Origin: Nymphaea colorata
Taxonomy: Eukaryota; Streptophyta; Magnoliopsida; Nymphaeales; Nymphaeaceae
Assembly: GCF_008831285.2 (NCBI RefSeq)
Contig: NC_045144.1
Location: forward strand, 8,529,886-8,593,885
Direction of reading: 5' to 3'
DNA length: 64,000 nt
Part shown: one piece after another, positions 12,170 through 24,610 of the stretch
Layout: each line of letters begins with the position of its first letter
Position numbering within the stretch: position 1 is the first letter of the stretch
Program-made: the position numbers and the translations under genes
The notes under the pieces: generated by a model
Database searches by the model: none
The model's input: only the letters and a program-made list of their open reading frames with translations
Told to the model about the DNA's origin: nothing

Positions 12170-12925
12170 CTGCTACCATGCCCGCCGCATTATAATGGCG
12201 GGAGGCACCCTTATGTCCGTCAATCGGGTAGGAAGACCTTCTCCATCATGGTTGATGAGTCATTGGAAAGCAACGATGAGAGAAAAGGGGGTTAAGCTGG
12301 GGTAGGGGCTTCTCCATCCTTGCTGGTGAGTCGCTGGAATGCAGCGATGAGAGAAAGGGCGGGATAAGCTGGGGTAGGGGCTTCTCCATGCTTGATGGTG
12401 AGTCGCTAAAATGCAAGAGAGAAAGGGTGGGATAAGTTGGGGTAGGGGTTTCCCCATCCTTGATGGTGAGTCACTGGAATGCAGCGACAAGAAAAGGATT
12501 TAGGGCATGGGCGGCACCACTAGGGTTGGGCATCAGGCCAGGCAGGGTTGGCCAGCCCGAGGCCCAGCCCGTTTTTAAATGGGCCAGGCCGTGCTGATCA
12601 AATATTGGGCCTCGGGCTTGTGTTTATGCCTGAGGCCTGGCTGGGCCCAGAAAAGAAGAGGGAAAAGAAAAAGGGAGAAATGAGGAGGGAGAAGAAAAAG
12701 GAGTGGAAGAACGATCGTTTGGAGAAGCGAAGCGGAAGAAAAAGCTAAGGAAGAAGAGGAAAAATGGTGAGTTCTCTCTCTCCCTCTCGTGCTCTCCCCC
12801 ACCTACCTCTCCTTTTCCCACAGTCCCTTGCTCTCAATCTCTCTCTTTCTCTCCCCGCTAGAACTTTCGTCTCTCTCCCTCCCAATCGCTCCCGCATGAA
12901 TCCTCTCTGCTCTCCCTATCGCAGT
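12170..12925 (+). repeat. R1 repeat family, tandem unit B
   Basis: This is the second tandem unit, matching 11170-11760 block by block, including the purine-rich and CT-rich halves and the same CTATCGCAG end. It is longer because the TCTCCATCCTTGATGGTGAG / CGCTGGAATGCAGCG module is amplified: about four imperfect copies of a 70-75 bp module lie at 12240-12490. The 12520-12655 part is rich in GGGCC and GGCCC words, with TAGGGTTGGGC at its left edge, like the ends of some plant MITEs. Confidence 0.85.
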
Positions 12926-13018
12926 TCAACGAAGATAATTGAACAACAAAAGGGAAGGTTTGAAACCGAGATAGACAGAGACATTCATTTTCTTTTGTTT
13001 CCGCGTGCAAATCAAACA

Positions 13019-13041
13019 CTTGTCTGCAGGGGCGGAGGGAG
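13019..13041 (+). repeat. Left target duplication and terminal repeat of hAT-1
   Basis: CTTGTCTG (13019-13026) is the target duplication. CAGGGGCGGAGGGAG (13027-13041) is the terminal inverted repeat. A GC-rich palindromic patch follows at about 13048-13072. Confidence 0.93.
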
Positions 13042-15889
13042 ACCCGGGCCCACCTGGGCCATGGCCCGGGTGAGTTTCTGAGAAAAAAAAAATCATATTA
13101 AAAAAATTAGTTTTTTTTACTCTGGCCCAACCCGCAGATGGACTTGGCTCGACCCGAGATGGTCTTGGCCCGACCCGTCTTTCATCCCTTTCTCTCTCGC
13201 TCACTCCCTCTGTGCCCTGCCCTGTCCTTTCGCCCCTCTCTCTCCCGTTTGGATGGTCCCCTCCTCTCTGGCCCCTCTTTCTCCCGCTTGCTCGGATGGT
13301 CCCCTCCTCTCTGGCCCACAACTGTAGAAGATAGCAGGGCCCTTTCTCTCACAGTCTCACGCCCTCTCTCTTGCTGGCTCCTCTTTCCCTGCCCTGGCCC
13401 ACAATCACACACGCTCGCTCCTCTTTCTCTGCCCTAGCCCACAATCACACAAGTCGCTAGATGCTAGCTCCTCCTTCCTGCCTCACTGGCTGCCCTGGCC
13501 CACACCACAAATCCACAATCACAGCTCTCACTAGTCGTTGCCTGCTGGCTCCCTCTCTCCTTGCCCTGGCCTGGCCGGCTGGCCCACAATCTGTTGCTTG
13601 ATTTTGGAGACTGATGAAGCAGGGTTTGGGAATTTCTTCTTGGTTGTTTTGATCCAAATAGCACATTTGAGGACAGAAATCAGATAAGGCAGCGCAGGAG
13701 GTACTCTAGTTTTCTGTGGCTAATTAGTATTTTCCCTATGTTTCTTATCTACACTACAGTAATTTCTTGAAGAAGTTTAGAGGATATTTCTTCAAGTGAA
13801 GTGTTGCAAACATTAGACAAGTAGAATTCTTCGTGTGGAATGTCATTTTGGCATTCTGACTCTATGAGGTTACCATTAGAATGCCAAGAAAGGGTGCTCC
13901 ACATTTGGAATGCCACAGATGACAGAACAGATACTCCATGTAATTTGTGAAGCATCCGTTCTATTTGATGCAAGCGCAGCCCCTCTTGGGGCTTTGCTCA
14001 TTCCCATCATGTTTCTGCCATTCCAGGAACAGAAAATCAAATGTTCTTCACAGTTAGGTTTGACTACCTAGAGATTAGTAAGAGATTCAAAACTGCCTCT
14101 GCATTACTTTTTTCCTTAAGCTACGCTGCTACAGTTCCGGCTCATGGGAAAGATGGCTCCCAAAAAGTATCCTCCACAAGGTCATGGTTAATGAAGATTG
14201 CAAATGGCTGGAACTGGTATACGGATTTTGCCATTTTGGCGGTACCAAATTTAGCTTCATTAAACCATATTCTAATTTACCTGTCCAATTAAGATCCAAC
14301 CATGAACCATGGGCAACCCGCATCTGTTTATGACAGGCGATGAAATCCATGCCTTAGTGCAGTCCGCTAGAGGCAGATGTCAATCTTACCTATTTCCTTA
14401 GTTCCATTGGTTTAAACACGGTGGCTTTTGTAGAAGTGCAGTTCCTTTTTTATCAGACTTTGTCCATTAATGACCAAGTCGCAGAGCTATCATCTTCTTA
14501 CGAACAATGGATGCTTTCAAGTTTCAGAGGATCATAAATACTAGAAGTCAACAAATTTACTGCATAATTTTAGTACTTGAGGAAATTTACAAATGCTCTC
14601 TTCTCTTGACGTAGTTTGTGATGTGTGGAACGTGTAGTATGCAACCCAATTTGATTTCCTAATTATTACTTTCTTCTAGTGCTTGGCCTGCTCTCGTTGT
14701 GTATAAAGGTGTGGGAGCCCAAACCAGAGAGGTGGACAAACAGTAGTTCATCTGCACAATGGTAATTTGTTCATTAACTTGCATTGTTCAATGCATAAAG
14801 ATGGGAATTATTTGCAATAGTTATCTTGCGATAAACCCTCTGGTAATGCAAACCTTGCCACCACCATCAACACAGTGGAGATCAAATCACCAGCTACTAC
14901 TTAACAAAGTGACATGAGGGTATGACCATTCATTACTTGCAAGTTGAAAGTGTACAATCAACAATACATTGACCAGGCCGATAGGCTAAAATGTCCAGTT
15001 CATACTGCTTAATCTAAGAGTTCACGGCTAGAAATTTTCAGATCAGAAGTTGGGAGCATTTTGTACCGCAACCTTTTGATTTTTGAAGAGAGTAGATGCA
15101 CGACATAGACTTCATGACAAGCCAACAAGGGAAAGGTAGTTTCCATTTTCAGTTTTCTTCTCCTTTCTATTTTTCTAATTTTTTGCTGCATTGACTTTTT
15201 TCTTTTACTTCTCAAAGCTGTGCATTGTGCAGGTGAAGCAAGCTACATCATTAAGCTACATCATTAAATAGAAGCACAAGCATCCCTCAACTGGATGAAA
15301 GAGATTCATTTTTAGAACAAATTTGAGCCAAGGTCCTTAAAGCTGTGTATTGATTTATAATGTTTGTACAGTTATAAACTTATAATATTAGATATATAAC
15401 AGTTATATTCTACTTAACATCCGATATTTGTTTATAGTTAGGACGGATGCCATACATAAATTCGTAATGCTTGCATCTTAAATTCGTAATGCTTACATCA
15501 CAGATTCGTAGTGCTTGCATCTTAAATGTTGTCAATAAAGTCGGAACCCCTTTGAGATCCTTGGACTTGAGGCATTTTGAGGATCTTAAATCCATACTTT
15601 TGAAATCTATACATGTTCGGTTCCCTTGGATCCTTATTGGAGATGGTGGCTTCTCAAAAATGAAATACCATGTTTGAGAAGCCCCTGCTAGACTAATCCT
15701 TATTAGGTTTGCATTAATATGTTCTTCAATTTTGTATGTTCACATTTTTTTTTATTGTTTGGCATCATGAGATCTTCATATGTTGTTTGCATTGTGTTAT
15801 GTTTATTGGGTTTGTATATATCTAAAGTGTTTAAATGTTATTGTATATTTTAAATTTCAGGTTTTTCATGCTAGTTTATTGAGAAGAAG
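13042..15889 (+). other. hAT-1 upstream region, possible leader or captured DNA
   Basis: The first 600 bp is CT-rich with repeated CCCTGGCCCACAATCACA words. The part from about 13,610 to 15,300 has ordinary composition with short open frames on both strands that I cannot assign. A TATA-like word (GTATAAAGG) lies at about 14701-14709. A likely 3' splice site (TTTCAG) lies at 15855-15860, about 30 bp before the transposase ATG, so a leader intron is plausible. No captured gene is identified. Confidence 0.5.
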
Positions 15890-18374
15890 ATGAAAAATAT
15901 TCAAGATTATTTCAAGAAAAAACAAGTTATTGATCAAGAGAGAAAACCAAGAGGAAATAAACCAAAGGGGAGAAAACAAAGAGGGAGAAAACCAAAATGT
16001 TGGTTGTTCTAGTCCGAAAGCTCTTGATCTTGTTCTTTGTGACTCAGATTCTCCACCTTTTAAGTATTCAAAAATTGAAACTGCAGAAAGCATCGTGCGT
16101 TATCCAGGGTTGCGGCGTCCTATATGGGAGATATCAGTAAATGAGAGAGATGAAGTTAGGTGAGCATATATTAATTATGGGCCATATCAACACAAACTTC
16201 ATAGATATCCAGTGTCAGGTCCTTCAAGTCATCCACGTAAATTTCAAGCTTCATGGTTTCAAAAATTTCCATGGTTAGAATATTCTCCCAAGACAGACAG
16301 TGCATATTGTTTGTCGTGTTATCTCTTCAGTACTCCATATTCAAATGACAGTCCATTTATTACTGAAGGATTCAGAGTTTGGAAGAGGGTGGGTGGTAGT
16401 GAGAAACAATGTGCATTTCGTATTCATGAAGAGACAAGTCAAAATTCACCTCATAATATGAATGTGAGTGCATTTAATGACTTAAGTCGTCAAAGCAAAC
16501 ACATAGATAAAATGATTGGAAAGCAAAGTTCAGAGCTTGTTCACAACAGCCGCTTGAGATTGAAGGCATCTGTAGACGCAATTCGTTGGTTAGCATTTCA
16601 AGCTTGTGCTTTTAGAGGCCATGATGAAAGTTCAAGTTCAATGAATCAAGGTAACTTTATTGAGTTCATTAAAACTTTAGCTAGTTATAATGACAAAGTT
16701 GTACAAGTTGTCTTGGATAATGCTCCAAAGAATGCTAAATATACATCACCAACAGTTCAGAAAGAAATTTTACATATTTTTGCAAGTAAAGTGAGAGCTA
16801 AAATTATAGAAGAAATTGGTGATGCTAAATATTGTATTATTATCGATGAAGCTCGAGATGAGTCCAAGAGAGAGTAAATGGCTGTTGTTCTTAGATTTGT
16901 TAACAAGCAAGGTCAAGTTCAAGAGCGATTTTTAAGTGTTGTGCATGTAAGGGATACTACAACAATTACTTTGAAGAATGTAATTTCTACTTTGTTGTCT
17001 CAACATAATCTTAGCATTCAAGATGTACGGGGTCAAGGATATGATGGTGCTAGTAATATGCAAGGTGAATTGAATGTATTGCAAGCATTAATTTTGAATG
17101 AATGTCCTTATGCATATTATGTTCATTGTTTTGCTCATAAATTACAACTTGCACTTGTTGCAGCTTCAAAAGAAGCTTCAAAAGAAGTTGGTCATGTTCA
17201 TAAATTTTTTGAACAGTTAACATATGTAATTAATGCTGTTAGTGCAAGCAGTAAACGTAATGATGAATTGCATGAAGCTCAAGCAAATGAATTTGCATTT
17301 AGAATTGCTATAGATGAACTTGAAACTGAAAGAGAACTTAATCAAATTGGATCACTACAACGGCCTGGTGATACTAGATGGGGATCTCATTTTGTGTCTG
17401 TGTGCAGTTTATTAAAAATGTTCAATGCAACATGTGTAGTATTGGAAAATTTAAGAGACAATGGATCAACATCTCAAATACAGGGTGAAGGTCTTTCAGC
17501 TTATGACATGATAACATCCTTTGACTTTGTATTTATTTTACACTTGGTACAACAAATTTTGGGACAGAGTGATACTCTTTGTCAGTCATTGCAAAGGCAA
17601 AGACAAGACATTTTAAATGCAATGACTATGGTAGTTAATTAAAAAAAGTTCCTACAAGAACTCATGGAGAATGGTTGGGATTCATTTATAGAGACTGTGG
17701 GAGCATTTAGTATGACACATGATATCCCTATTCCAGATATGGATGCTCAATATTTTGTCAGAGGATCACGTTCTCGTCGTGAATGCAATTTTATTATAGT
17801 GAGACATCATTATCATGTCGATATTTTTATTGCTGCTATTGATTCTCAACTGGTAGAGTTGAATAGTAGATTTAATGAAAATTCTATGGAAATACTACGT
17901 TTGATGTTGACATTCGACCCTAGAGAACAATATGAGTCATTTAATGCACAAGATGCATACACTCTTGCAGAGAAGTTTTATCCTGAAGATTTTCTAGACT
18001 CAGATCTTATGAGTTTAAATTATCAGTTGATGCATTATAAGAATGATATTTGTCATCATCCAAGTTTTCAAAATTTGGGTACACTATCAGATGTATGTCA
18101 AGCAATGATACATAGTAAGAAAAGTGAAGGATATCCTTATGTATACAGGTTGCTTAGTCTCATTCTAACACTTCCTGTCTCCACAACAACCACAGATAGG
18201 ACTTTCTCTGCTATGAAGCTTATTAAAACAAGGTTGCGTAACAAAATGGAGGATGAATTCTTTGCTGATTGTTTGCTTTTGTATATTGAGAAAGAAATTG
18301 CCCAAATGTTTGATTCCAATGATATTATTGATGCCTTTTACAAGATGAAAAGCCGTAGAGCACAATTGCAATAG
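15890..18374 (+). pseudogene. hAT-1 transposase pseudogene (TTF zinc finger, DUF4371, hAT C-terminal dimerisation)
   Basis: The transposase cuts and pastes the element. The start is ATG 15890, where the protein opens MKNIQDYFKKK, as in ZMYM1-like hAT proteins. The whole would be about 828 residues. A one-base frameshift near 15930-15960 moves the reading to the frame used from 15930 on. That frame is then broken by TGA 16161-16163, TAA 16875-16877 and TAA 17640-17642, and ends at TAG 18372-18374. Domains in order are: a TTF-type zinc finger with FPWLEYSPKTDSAYCLSCY (residues about 125-150), DUF4371 with IIIDEARDES (about 315-325), RGQGYDGASNM (about 380), a VHCFAHKLQLAL block, GDTRWGSH (about 495), and the dimerisation region LPVSTTTTDRTFSAMKLIKTR (about 760-780). 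The first two stops would be explained by C-to-T changes (CGA to TGA, CAA to TAA). Confidence 0.93.
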
Positions 18375-18854
18375 GTAAAATATTTTGTTGCATCATTTTT
18401 ATGTTAATGTTTATTTGAGTCATTATTTAGTTTCAATAATAAATGATGTAGTTTTTGTCTATATTTTATTGTGCAGGTGAATGAATGATGATATGTAACT
18501 ATTTTCAATAAAAACAGAAGAAAAAACTGATTGTGTTACATAGAAAGAATACAAAACGGCTTGTTTTAGGTAAGTAACATGTTTTGATTTTGGGGTTTAT
18601 AGATGTATTTGTTTGCTATATTTTGAGTTGTGATATTTGTATGTCCACCTTATGCTCACTGTTTACACTTACGCCACTGTAATAGAAATAGAACACCTTA
18701 TCTACTGAGGACAGGTCGCGCTTTGTGTTAATGACACAAGCAATTATTAAATGTACCGTAGGACAGGTCGCGCTTCACGTTCATGACGTGGGCAATTGTA
18801 TACGACATATGTTCAGTTTTACTATCCTGTGGTTTGCAAATATGATCTAAAGTG

Positions 18855-18855
<1 letters not shown>

Positions 18856-18910
<55 letters not shown>
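18856..18910. repeat. Microsatellite (ATA)n
   Basis: A run of about 17 ATA/AAT triplets inside the right end of hAT-1 is followed by a TATAT-rich palindromic stretch to about 18940. Confidence 0.92.
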
Positions 18911-18912
<2 letters not shown>

Positions 18913-18979
18913 TAATAATATAATATATTATATTATATTATAGTTCATTGGATTGTTTGGCCCGCCCCTGAGAAAAATC

Positions 18980-19002
18980 CTGCCTCCGCCCATGCTTGTC
19001 TG
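18980..19002 (-). repeat. Right terminal repeat and target duplication of hAT-1
   Basis: The sequence CTGCCTCCGCCCATG (18980-18994) is the inverted partner of the left end, followed by CTTGTCTG (18995-19002). Confidence 0.93.
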
Positions 19003-22000
19003 TCAAACAATCTCTATTGCACTTCTTATCATTATGACACGGGGCTGGAAAAACCACATAGATCCTGAACTTAGTCGTGCTTCTAGATCATGATATGAAG
19101 TGAGATTTTGCAATAACGATTGACTGCCTAAGCCTAAGTTGTTTCAGGACACCCCTTGGTACAACGATCCCAAATTAGGGAAGTCAATGATTTGGCTTCA
19201 AACTCTTATTAATTTAGATGAAAAAAAAAGCTTATAATATGATTCAAAGGAACATTTATATCGAAGGAAAATGACAAATCTGTTTACTTGAACCAACGAA
19301 GGGCAGATTTGACTGCAGAAACCCATTAACTTCCAAGCCAAACTTTAATATGTGGGGGAAACTTTTATGAAAAATGCATAAAACCGCACTCTGTTCCCAG
19401 TCTTTCCAATGCCATGGTCAGATAAACAATTATTTTTGGAAGATTATTTATTTCTTGAATTTTGGTTGTTTCTACTTTATACAAGGAAGGATGCCCATGA
19501 AATTGTGGCTACTCATATGTTAGGCACCTAATGCAATAAGTGACATGTTAGGCCCTAAGATAGAACTATGTGTTATGTGTTAGAGATAGAAATGATTGAA
19601 ATACAAAAGCTATGTTTTTTAAAAAAGCTATTTTTTTTTAAGAAACTAAAGCATCGTCAGAAAAACCAATCAAATTGGAAGGAATCAATTTTTTTTTTCA
19701 AAAAATTTGGATACAATTGTGAACAATTACTGAAGTTTTCTCAAAGAATGCGAGATCTTTGTTGAGATTATGATAAAAAAAAAGCTGGCTTAAAAGTAGA
19801 AGTTATTGAAATACAAAAGGCCACCTATTTTAAAAAATGCTAAATTTATCTTTTTCAAAGCCAGAAAAATCACTCAAATTGAAGAAATGAAGATTTTTTT
19901 TTCCAAACAATTTGGATACATTTTTTAACAATGACAAAGTTTAAGTTTTGGAGAATGTGAGGCCTTTTCGGAAATTAAGATAAAAAGAGCGGGCCTAGGA
20001 CGCAAATTCGGTCCCAATATCTGCCCTTTTAGCAAAACAAGTCCTGCCGCTCCTGCGTGACAAGAGGGAGGGACTGCTACTCGGACAGATTGGTACCGCC
20101 CCTCACTTATCCGGTTCGATCACTGAACCAGAAAATTGAATCGGGCACGCTCTGAGATACACCAAATCACAACATTTGCATGACCGGAGAGGAGTCCCCT
20201 CACATTACATTCTCTAACTAAGCCTCATCAATTCCTGCCTTAAAAAGAAAAATAAAAATAAAATACATAAAAAGTTAAATAATTTTTAATATGAGGCAGC
20301 TTACGAGTAGAGAAAGTGAGAAAATCGGGATCTCTCTTTCTTTCCCTTTTTCTTAGAAAAAGGAGAACTTATATAGGTAAAAGTGTATCTCTCTCTTACC
20401 CTCTCTTCCTTCCTCTCTATTCACACCTTTCTTCTCATTGTGCATTGTATTGTATATTTCGTCTTTTACTTTTGTTTTTGCGGATTGCTTTTTGTATCTA
20501 GGGGACGTCTTGTCCCCAAATTTTGTTATATATTTCCCATTTTATCGGCTCTCTCTTACTCTCTCTCTCTCTCTCTCTACTTTGAAATATGGAGTTTGTT
20601 TGAATCTCCCTCCCTCTCCTTTGAAAAGTGGAGCTCATTATAACAACATTTAATGGTGTTTTAGTAGAAAGTTTTTACAAGTACTTTTAGAACCAACAAA
20701 AAAAAAGTTTTTAAATTTCATTTTTAGTAAATGTTGAGAAGATGTTTAGAATTTTTCTTCTTTAAAAACTGCTAAAATAAGAAGCCTAACTCAAACCATT
20801 GACTCGGTGACTGAGCTCCAACTATGCTTCCCACAACAAAAAAACTCTCTCTTATCCTAATATTCACTAAACAACCAGAAAGAATGGAAGAAAATCCCAA
20901 ATGGAATCATTCTCTTTCTCAATCTCTCTTTGTCTCTCTTTTAAATCTCCCTAATGACTTTGAAATAAGGTGAAAAACAAGAACTCTTTCCCTCTCTCAC
21001 ATATTAAAAAACACTCACAAAAGAAGAAACCCCAAAGCACACGATGCACAAAAAAACTCAGGCTCCCTTTTTCTTTAAGCCGTTACTTGAAAATTTTCAG
21101 ATTTAGTTTACCAAATTCCTTGAAATTGGTCATGTTCAATTCTTCAAGGGTGAACCTTTTTTCCCTTTTCCATTTTAGCTTGGATTGAATCCAGGGGATC
21201 CAACCCAACCGTAGCCTGTTTGGGCATAATAATCTGAAATATGACCTTATCATAACCTGGGATATAGTGTCAAGGATACTTTTGACATAAGTTTTGATTA
21301 TGATGGGAAGAATCTCTATCATTCATAGACAAGAAGACAGGTCATCCATGTTTCTCCTCATTTTCACCCAATTTCATCGTCATATGAAAAAGTAAGACAT
21401 TTGTCCTCCACATTTTGTTACTTGTTTGAGCGAATAATCTTCTTCTGTTTTAGAATTATCTGGGATACGAAAGAAAAGTTGTCACACAACTCAGTACTTA
21501 CCCAATGCCGTAGGATCCGGACCTTCAATCAAATGTGATTTAACCCGAACTTGATTTGTCTAGTACTATTTGTAGTCCAAATTTCTAATTTTCCATTCTC
21601 TTAAGTTTTAACATTTCGATCCTACTTTTTTTTTTTTAATTCAAATAGATTAGGATCCAGATCTAAATTTGCTGTGAAATGGAAGCTTTGGTAGTTTTAA
21701 TTAAATTTGGATTCTAGACACAAATCAATATAAGTATTATTTTAATTGTTGTAAATTGATTTTCAAGAATGGGTCCTATTGTTTTAAAAATATATATCTA
21801 TATATTTAGTCACTGTCTATGGATTTCAACTTTGGGTTCAGTTTGTTCAAAAGTTTATATATTGAAGTTGTGTTATCTGGATTCAGATTTAACTTGTTTT
21901 AAAATAGATATCTTGGGCCTTGCAAATGGATTTCGATACAGATTTCACTTGTTTAGAACTTATTCATATTTGGGTTTGGAACTAAATTTGATTTGTTTGG

Positions 22001-22771
22001 AGAATGCATGCATTTGAATATGTTCGTTACCATAAACATATTCGATTCAAATGTGGATCCTAATTTAGCTTGACCCAGTTGTTTAAACATACATAAGTCC
22101 AAACATAGTTTTTTAAATTTTATTGTATAGTTTAAATACATAATGAAAGATAATTTATGCATCTACAATGATGCTTGAAATACATCAACATATATGAATA
22201 TGGGTCTCATGTGTTTTCATGGCAACCAAGCAATCTAGGTCTGAACTGCTTTAGATATATACCTGTTTGCATGATTATTGTTGCAGATGCATTTGACTTG
22301 CACTACCTATTAGCATTTTTGTTGCTTGGTTGTTGTGAATATGGGTCTAGTTTGAGATATATATGTGCACCGAATGCATAGTGTATTCTTGCGTAAACAC
22401 ACGTTTTTTGATCCAGACTTTTGTGACATGTGACTTATAAATTGATTTTGTTGGTTATGAATCTCTACTACGTGATTCATTCTAAGCATGTTATATTTGA
22501 TATTTATATATGCCGAGCCCATGTTGTGATGCATCATATGAACAAAATATTATATGCAGGAAAGGATGTTAATTCGTATGAATGAAATATGAATGGTCAT
22601 AAGGTTTAATGTATAATTTGGCCTAACAACACATGATCCCATCTGCTCACAGAGCAGGGGGTTGCCTCGAGCGGGCCAGTGCTACGCCATCCATGTCTTT
22701 TTTTTTTTTTTGCAGCAAGTTTGCATGTGTTTTGAGCACGTTCACTATGGCGTCATTAGAGATGACGTCAT
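19003..22771. other. Non-coding stretch with a diverged tandem duplication
   Basis: No gene is recognised. Two adjacent copies of about 200 bp (19594-19790 and 19806-20000) share GAAATACAAAAG, a lysine-codon-rich A-run, AATTTGGATACA and GAGATTATGATAAAAA-type blocks, about 75-80% alike by eye. CT-rich tracts lie at 20330-20600 and 20920-21000. Open frames translate CT repeats and AT-rich DNA. Confidence 0.55.
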
Positions 22772-23208
22772 TAGAGATGTCAATATATTCTATTTGAATT
22801 GGATATCCGACCGAACCGGTCCAAAAAAATCGGATATGAAAAAAAAAAAATATCCAATTAAGAAATCAAATCACATTCAGATTTAATAAATGACATCTGA
22901 TCGGATTTGGACTCGGATATACATAAATATCCGATCGAATTCAGATGTGGATTCAAATGGATTCATTTTTAGACAAATATCATGTATCTAATGCTATTAA
23001 ATTTTGAAAATTGGGGAAACTCGGTTCAAAATTATTCAGATAAAAATATAAAAATTGTATTCAGATTGTAAAATTGGATTTTGAATTCAGATTCAGATAT
23101 GACTTTTCTTTATTTAAATTTGAATTCAAATCTGAATATGTAAATATATGAAAAAGTTGATATGATTAGACACAATTCGGATCCGAATTCGATCCGTTGA
23201 CATTCCTA
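22772..23208. mobile_element. Small hAT-like MITE related to hAT-2
   Basis: The left end reads TAGAGATGTCAA and the right end, reverse-complemented, reads TAGGAATGTCAACGGATC. Both resemble the hAT-2 end (TAGGGATGTC...ACGGATC). The interior (437 bp) is rich in GGATATCCGA and GATTCGGAT words like the hAT-2 subterminal regions and has no coding. Flanking octamers GACGTCAT and GGCGTGAC match at 5 of 8 positions, so the target duplication is at best decayed. A 15-bp tandem duplication (CGTCATTAGAGATGA) touches the left end. Confidence 0.72.
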
Positions 23209-24149
23209 GGCGTGACGCATTCCCTGTTACTACCAGATTTAGGGAATAGCCTTCCAAGGGGTCGGTTAAATGGAGGATGACAGAGGCTGATCTATAAGTC
23301 TAAGTGCTAGAACGTGTTGAGGTTTATACTTTCTTCTTGTTATTGGTTATTCTCTTGGGCATTGTAATAAAAAGATTATGTGAAAATATCAATGCCGGCT
23401 GAAACACCACTCAGTAGTATATGCACACAGGAGAAACTTAATTATGTTTACAAGCATGCCAACAAATAATAATTATTTCATGCATGTGTACCTATTAAAT
23501 TCGTTACACTGCTATTCTAGACACTTGAACATCTTATCCATGTGTATATTAAAAGTGGAACCATGCATTGTTTCCAGCAGAGCATTAAAATATTACCGCC
23601 TTTAATTCTTTCCATTTTCAACAGCCTCTAAAGCTCCAAAATCCAGCATTGGACATCATGACATAAGCAATAATCTTTTGCATTCCAAGGATAAGAATAT
23701 ATACGAACAAGGTGACTTGAAGTTTGAAAGCATGACCAATTATCTACTAGTTGGGCTCCAAACACCCCCCAAGGCTTTCATACTAGCATTGGACAAGATA
23801 ATTGACACACCAAGAATAATTTTCTGCATTACATGGATAAGAATATGCTCTCTCCACATGTAAACACAATAACTAACATGTAAAAAAGAAGAGGAAAAGA
23901 ATTTCTCTCTCCATAAACTAGTATGACCTGTAAAAACTATGTTGCTCTTTCATGTCAAAATAGAATGCTAGAGAAGGAATGTAAAATGGAAGCAACATGC
24001 AAAATTGGCGGCCAATTTCAACTTGGAACAGAAACCGCTCTACTTGTGCGTTCAGAATTAATCTAGAGAAAAAAAAAAAAAGGCCTTAGACAATTTGATG
24101 AAGCAGCTTATCTGGAGAGTGGGACGGGGAAGAGAGACTTGAACTTAGT
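23209..24149. other. Non-coding stretch
   Basis: No gene, RNA or repeat end was recognised here; the short open frames carry no motif. Confidence 0.5.
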
Positions 24150-24610
24150 TCAAACTCGAGTCGAGTTCGATTTCATTAGCTCGATCTCAACTCGGCTCGA
24201 GTTCTTAAAACTCGAACTCGGCTCAATTCGAGCTCGATTACGCTCGAGCAGAAGATTGGCTTGAACCAAGCCAAGCATTTTATTAAAAAAATAATTTTCA
24301 AAGGAAGGAGCAATGTATAGGTTTGAATATGAAACCTCCGATTTAAACATGGAACCTCCCACATACCAATCACTTGAGCAATTTACTTCTTTTGATAATT
24401 TTATGAGACGTATTTTATATAATTTCTTTCTCGAGCTTAACTGAGTTTAACCAAGTCGAACCCACTTAACTTGAGCTCGACTCATTTACATTGTCAAGTT
24501 CATTTCTTTAACTTGACCTCATTTTATTTAATAAATGAGTCGAGTTCGAATCAAGTTTGTTGAACAAGTTCGATCGAGCTCAAGTTAGCTCGACTCATTG
24601 AACAGCCCTA
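24150..24610. mobile_element. MITE-like repeat with CTCGAG/GAGTCGAG words
   Basis: Both ends are dense in CTCGAGTCGAG-type words, spread over about 100 bp on the left and 120 bp on the right, with plain AT-rich DNA between. Reverse-complemented, the right edge reads TAGGGCTGTTCAATGAGTCG, typical of a common plant hAT-like MITE end. The matching left terminus is not seen, so the element is probably truncated at its left. Confidence 0.6.

Larger units (their letters stand above)
13027..18994 (+). mobile_element. hAT transposon 'hAT-1' (ZMYM1/DUF4371 type), complete ends, defective
   Basis: The element is 5,968 bp. The left end begins CAGGGGCGGAGGGAG; the right end, reverse-complemented, begins CATGGGCGGAGGCAG (13 of 15 matching). 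Both sides carry the 8-bp target duplication CTTGTCTG (13019-13026 and 18995-19002), which fits the hAT superfamily. The transposase gene lies on the plus strand in the right half. About 2.8 kb of sequence upstream of it has no recognised coding function and may be promoter, leader or captured DNA. A second copy of the terminal word (CAGGGGCGG on the minus strand) sits about 24 bp inside the right end. Confidence 0.95.

Noticed and set aside
13138-13666. Open frames in the CT-rich left part of hAT-1
   Set aside because: They translate repeated CCCTGGCCCACAATC words on both strands. No known fold or motif is present.
18961-18970. Alternative right end of hAT-1 at the inner CAGGGGCGG copy
   Set aside because: The exact CTTGTCTG duplication lies outside 18994, not at 18970, so the outer end is the real one.
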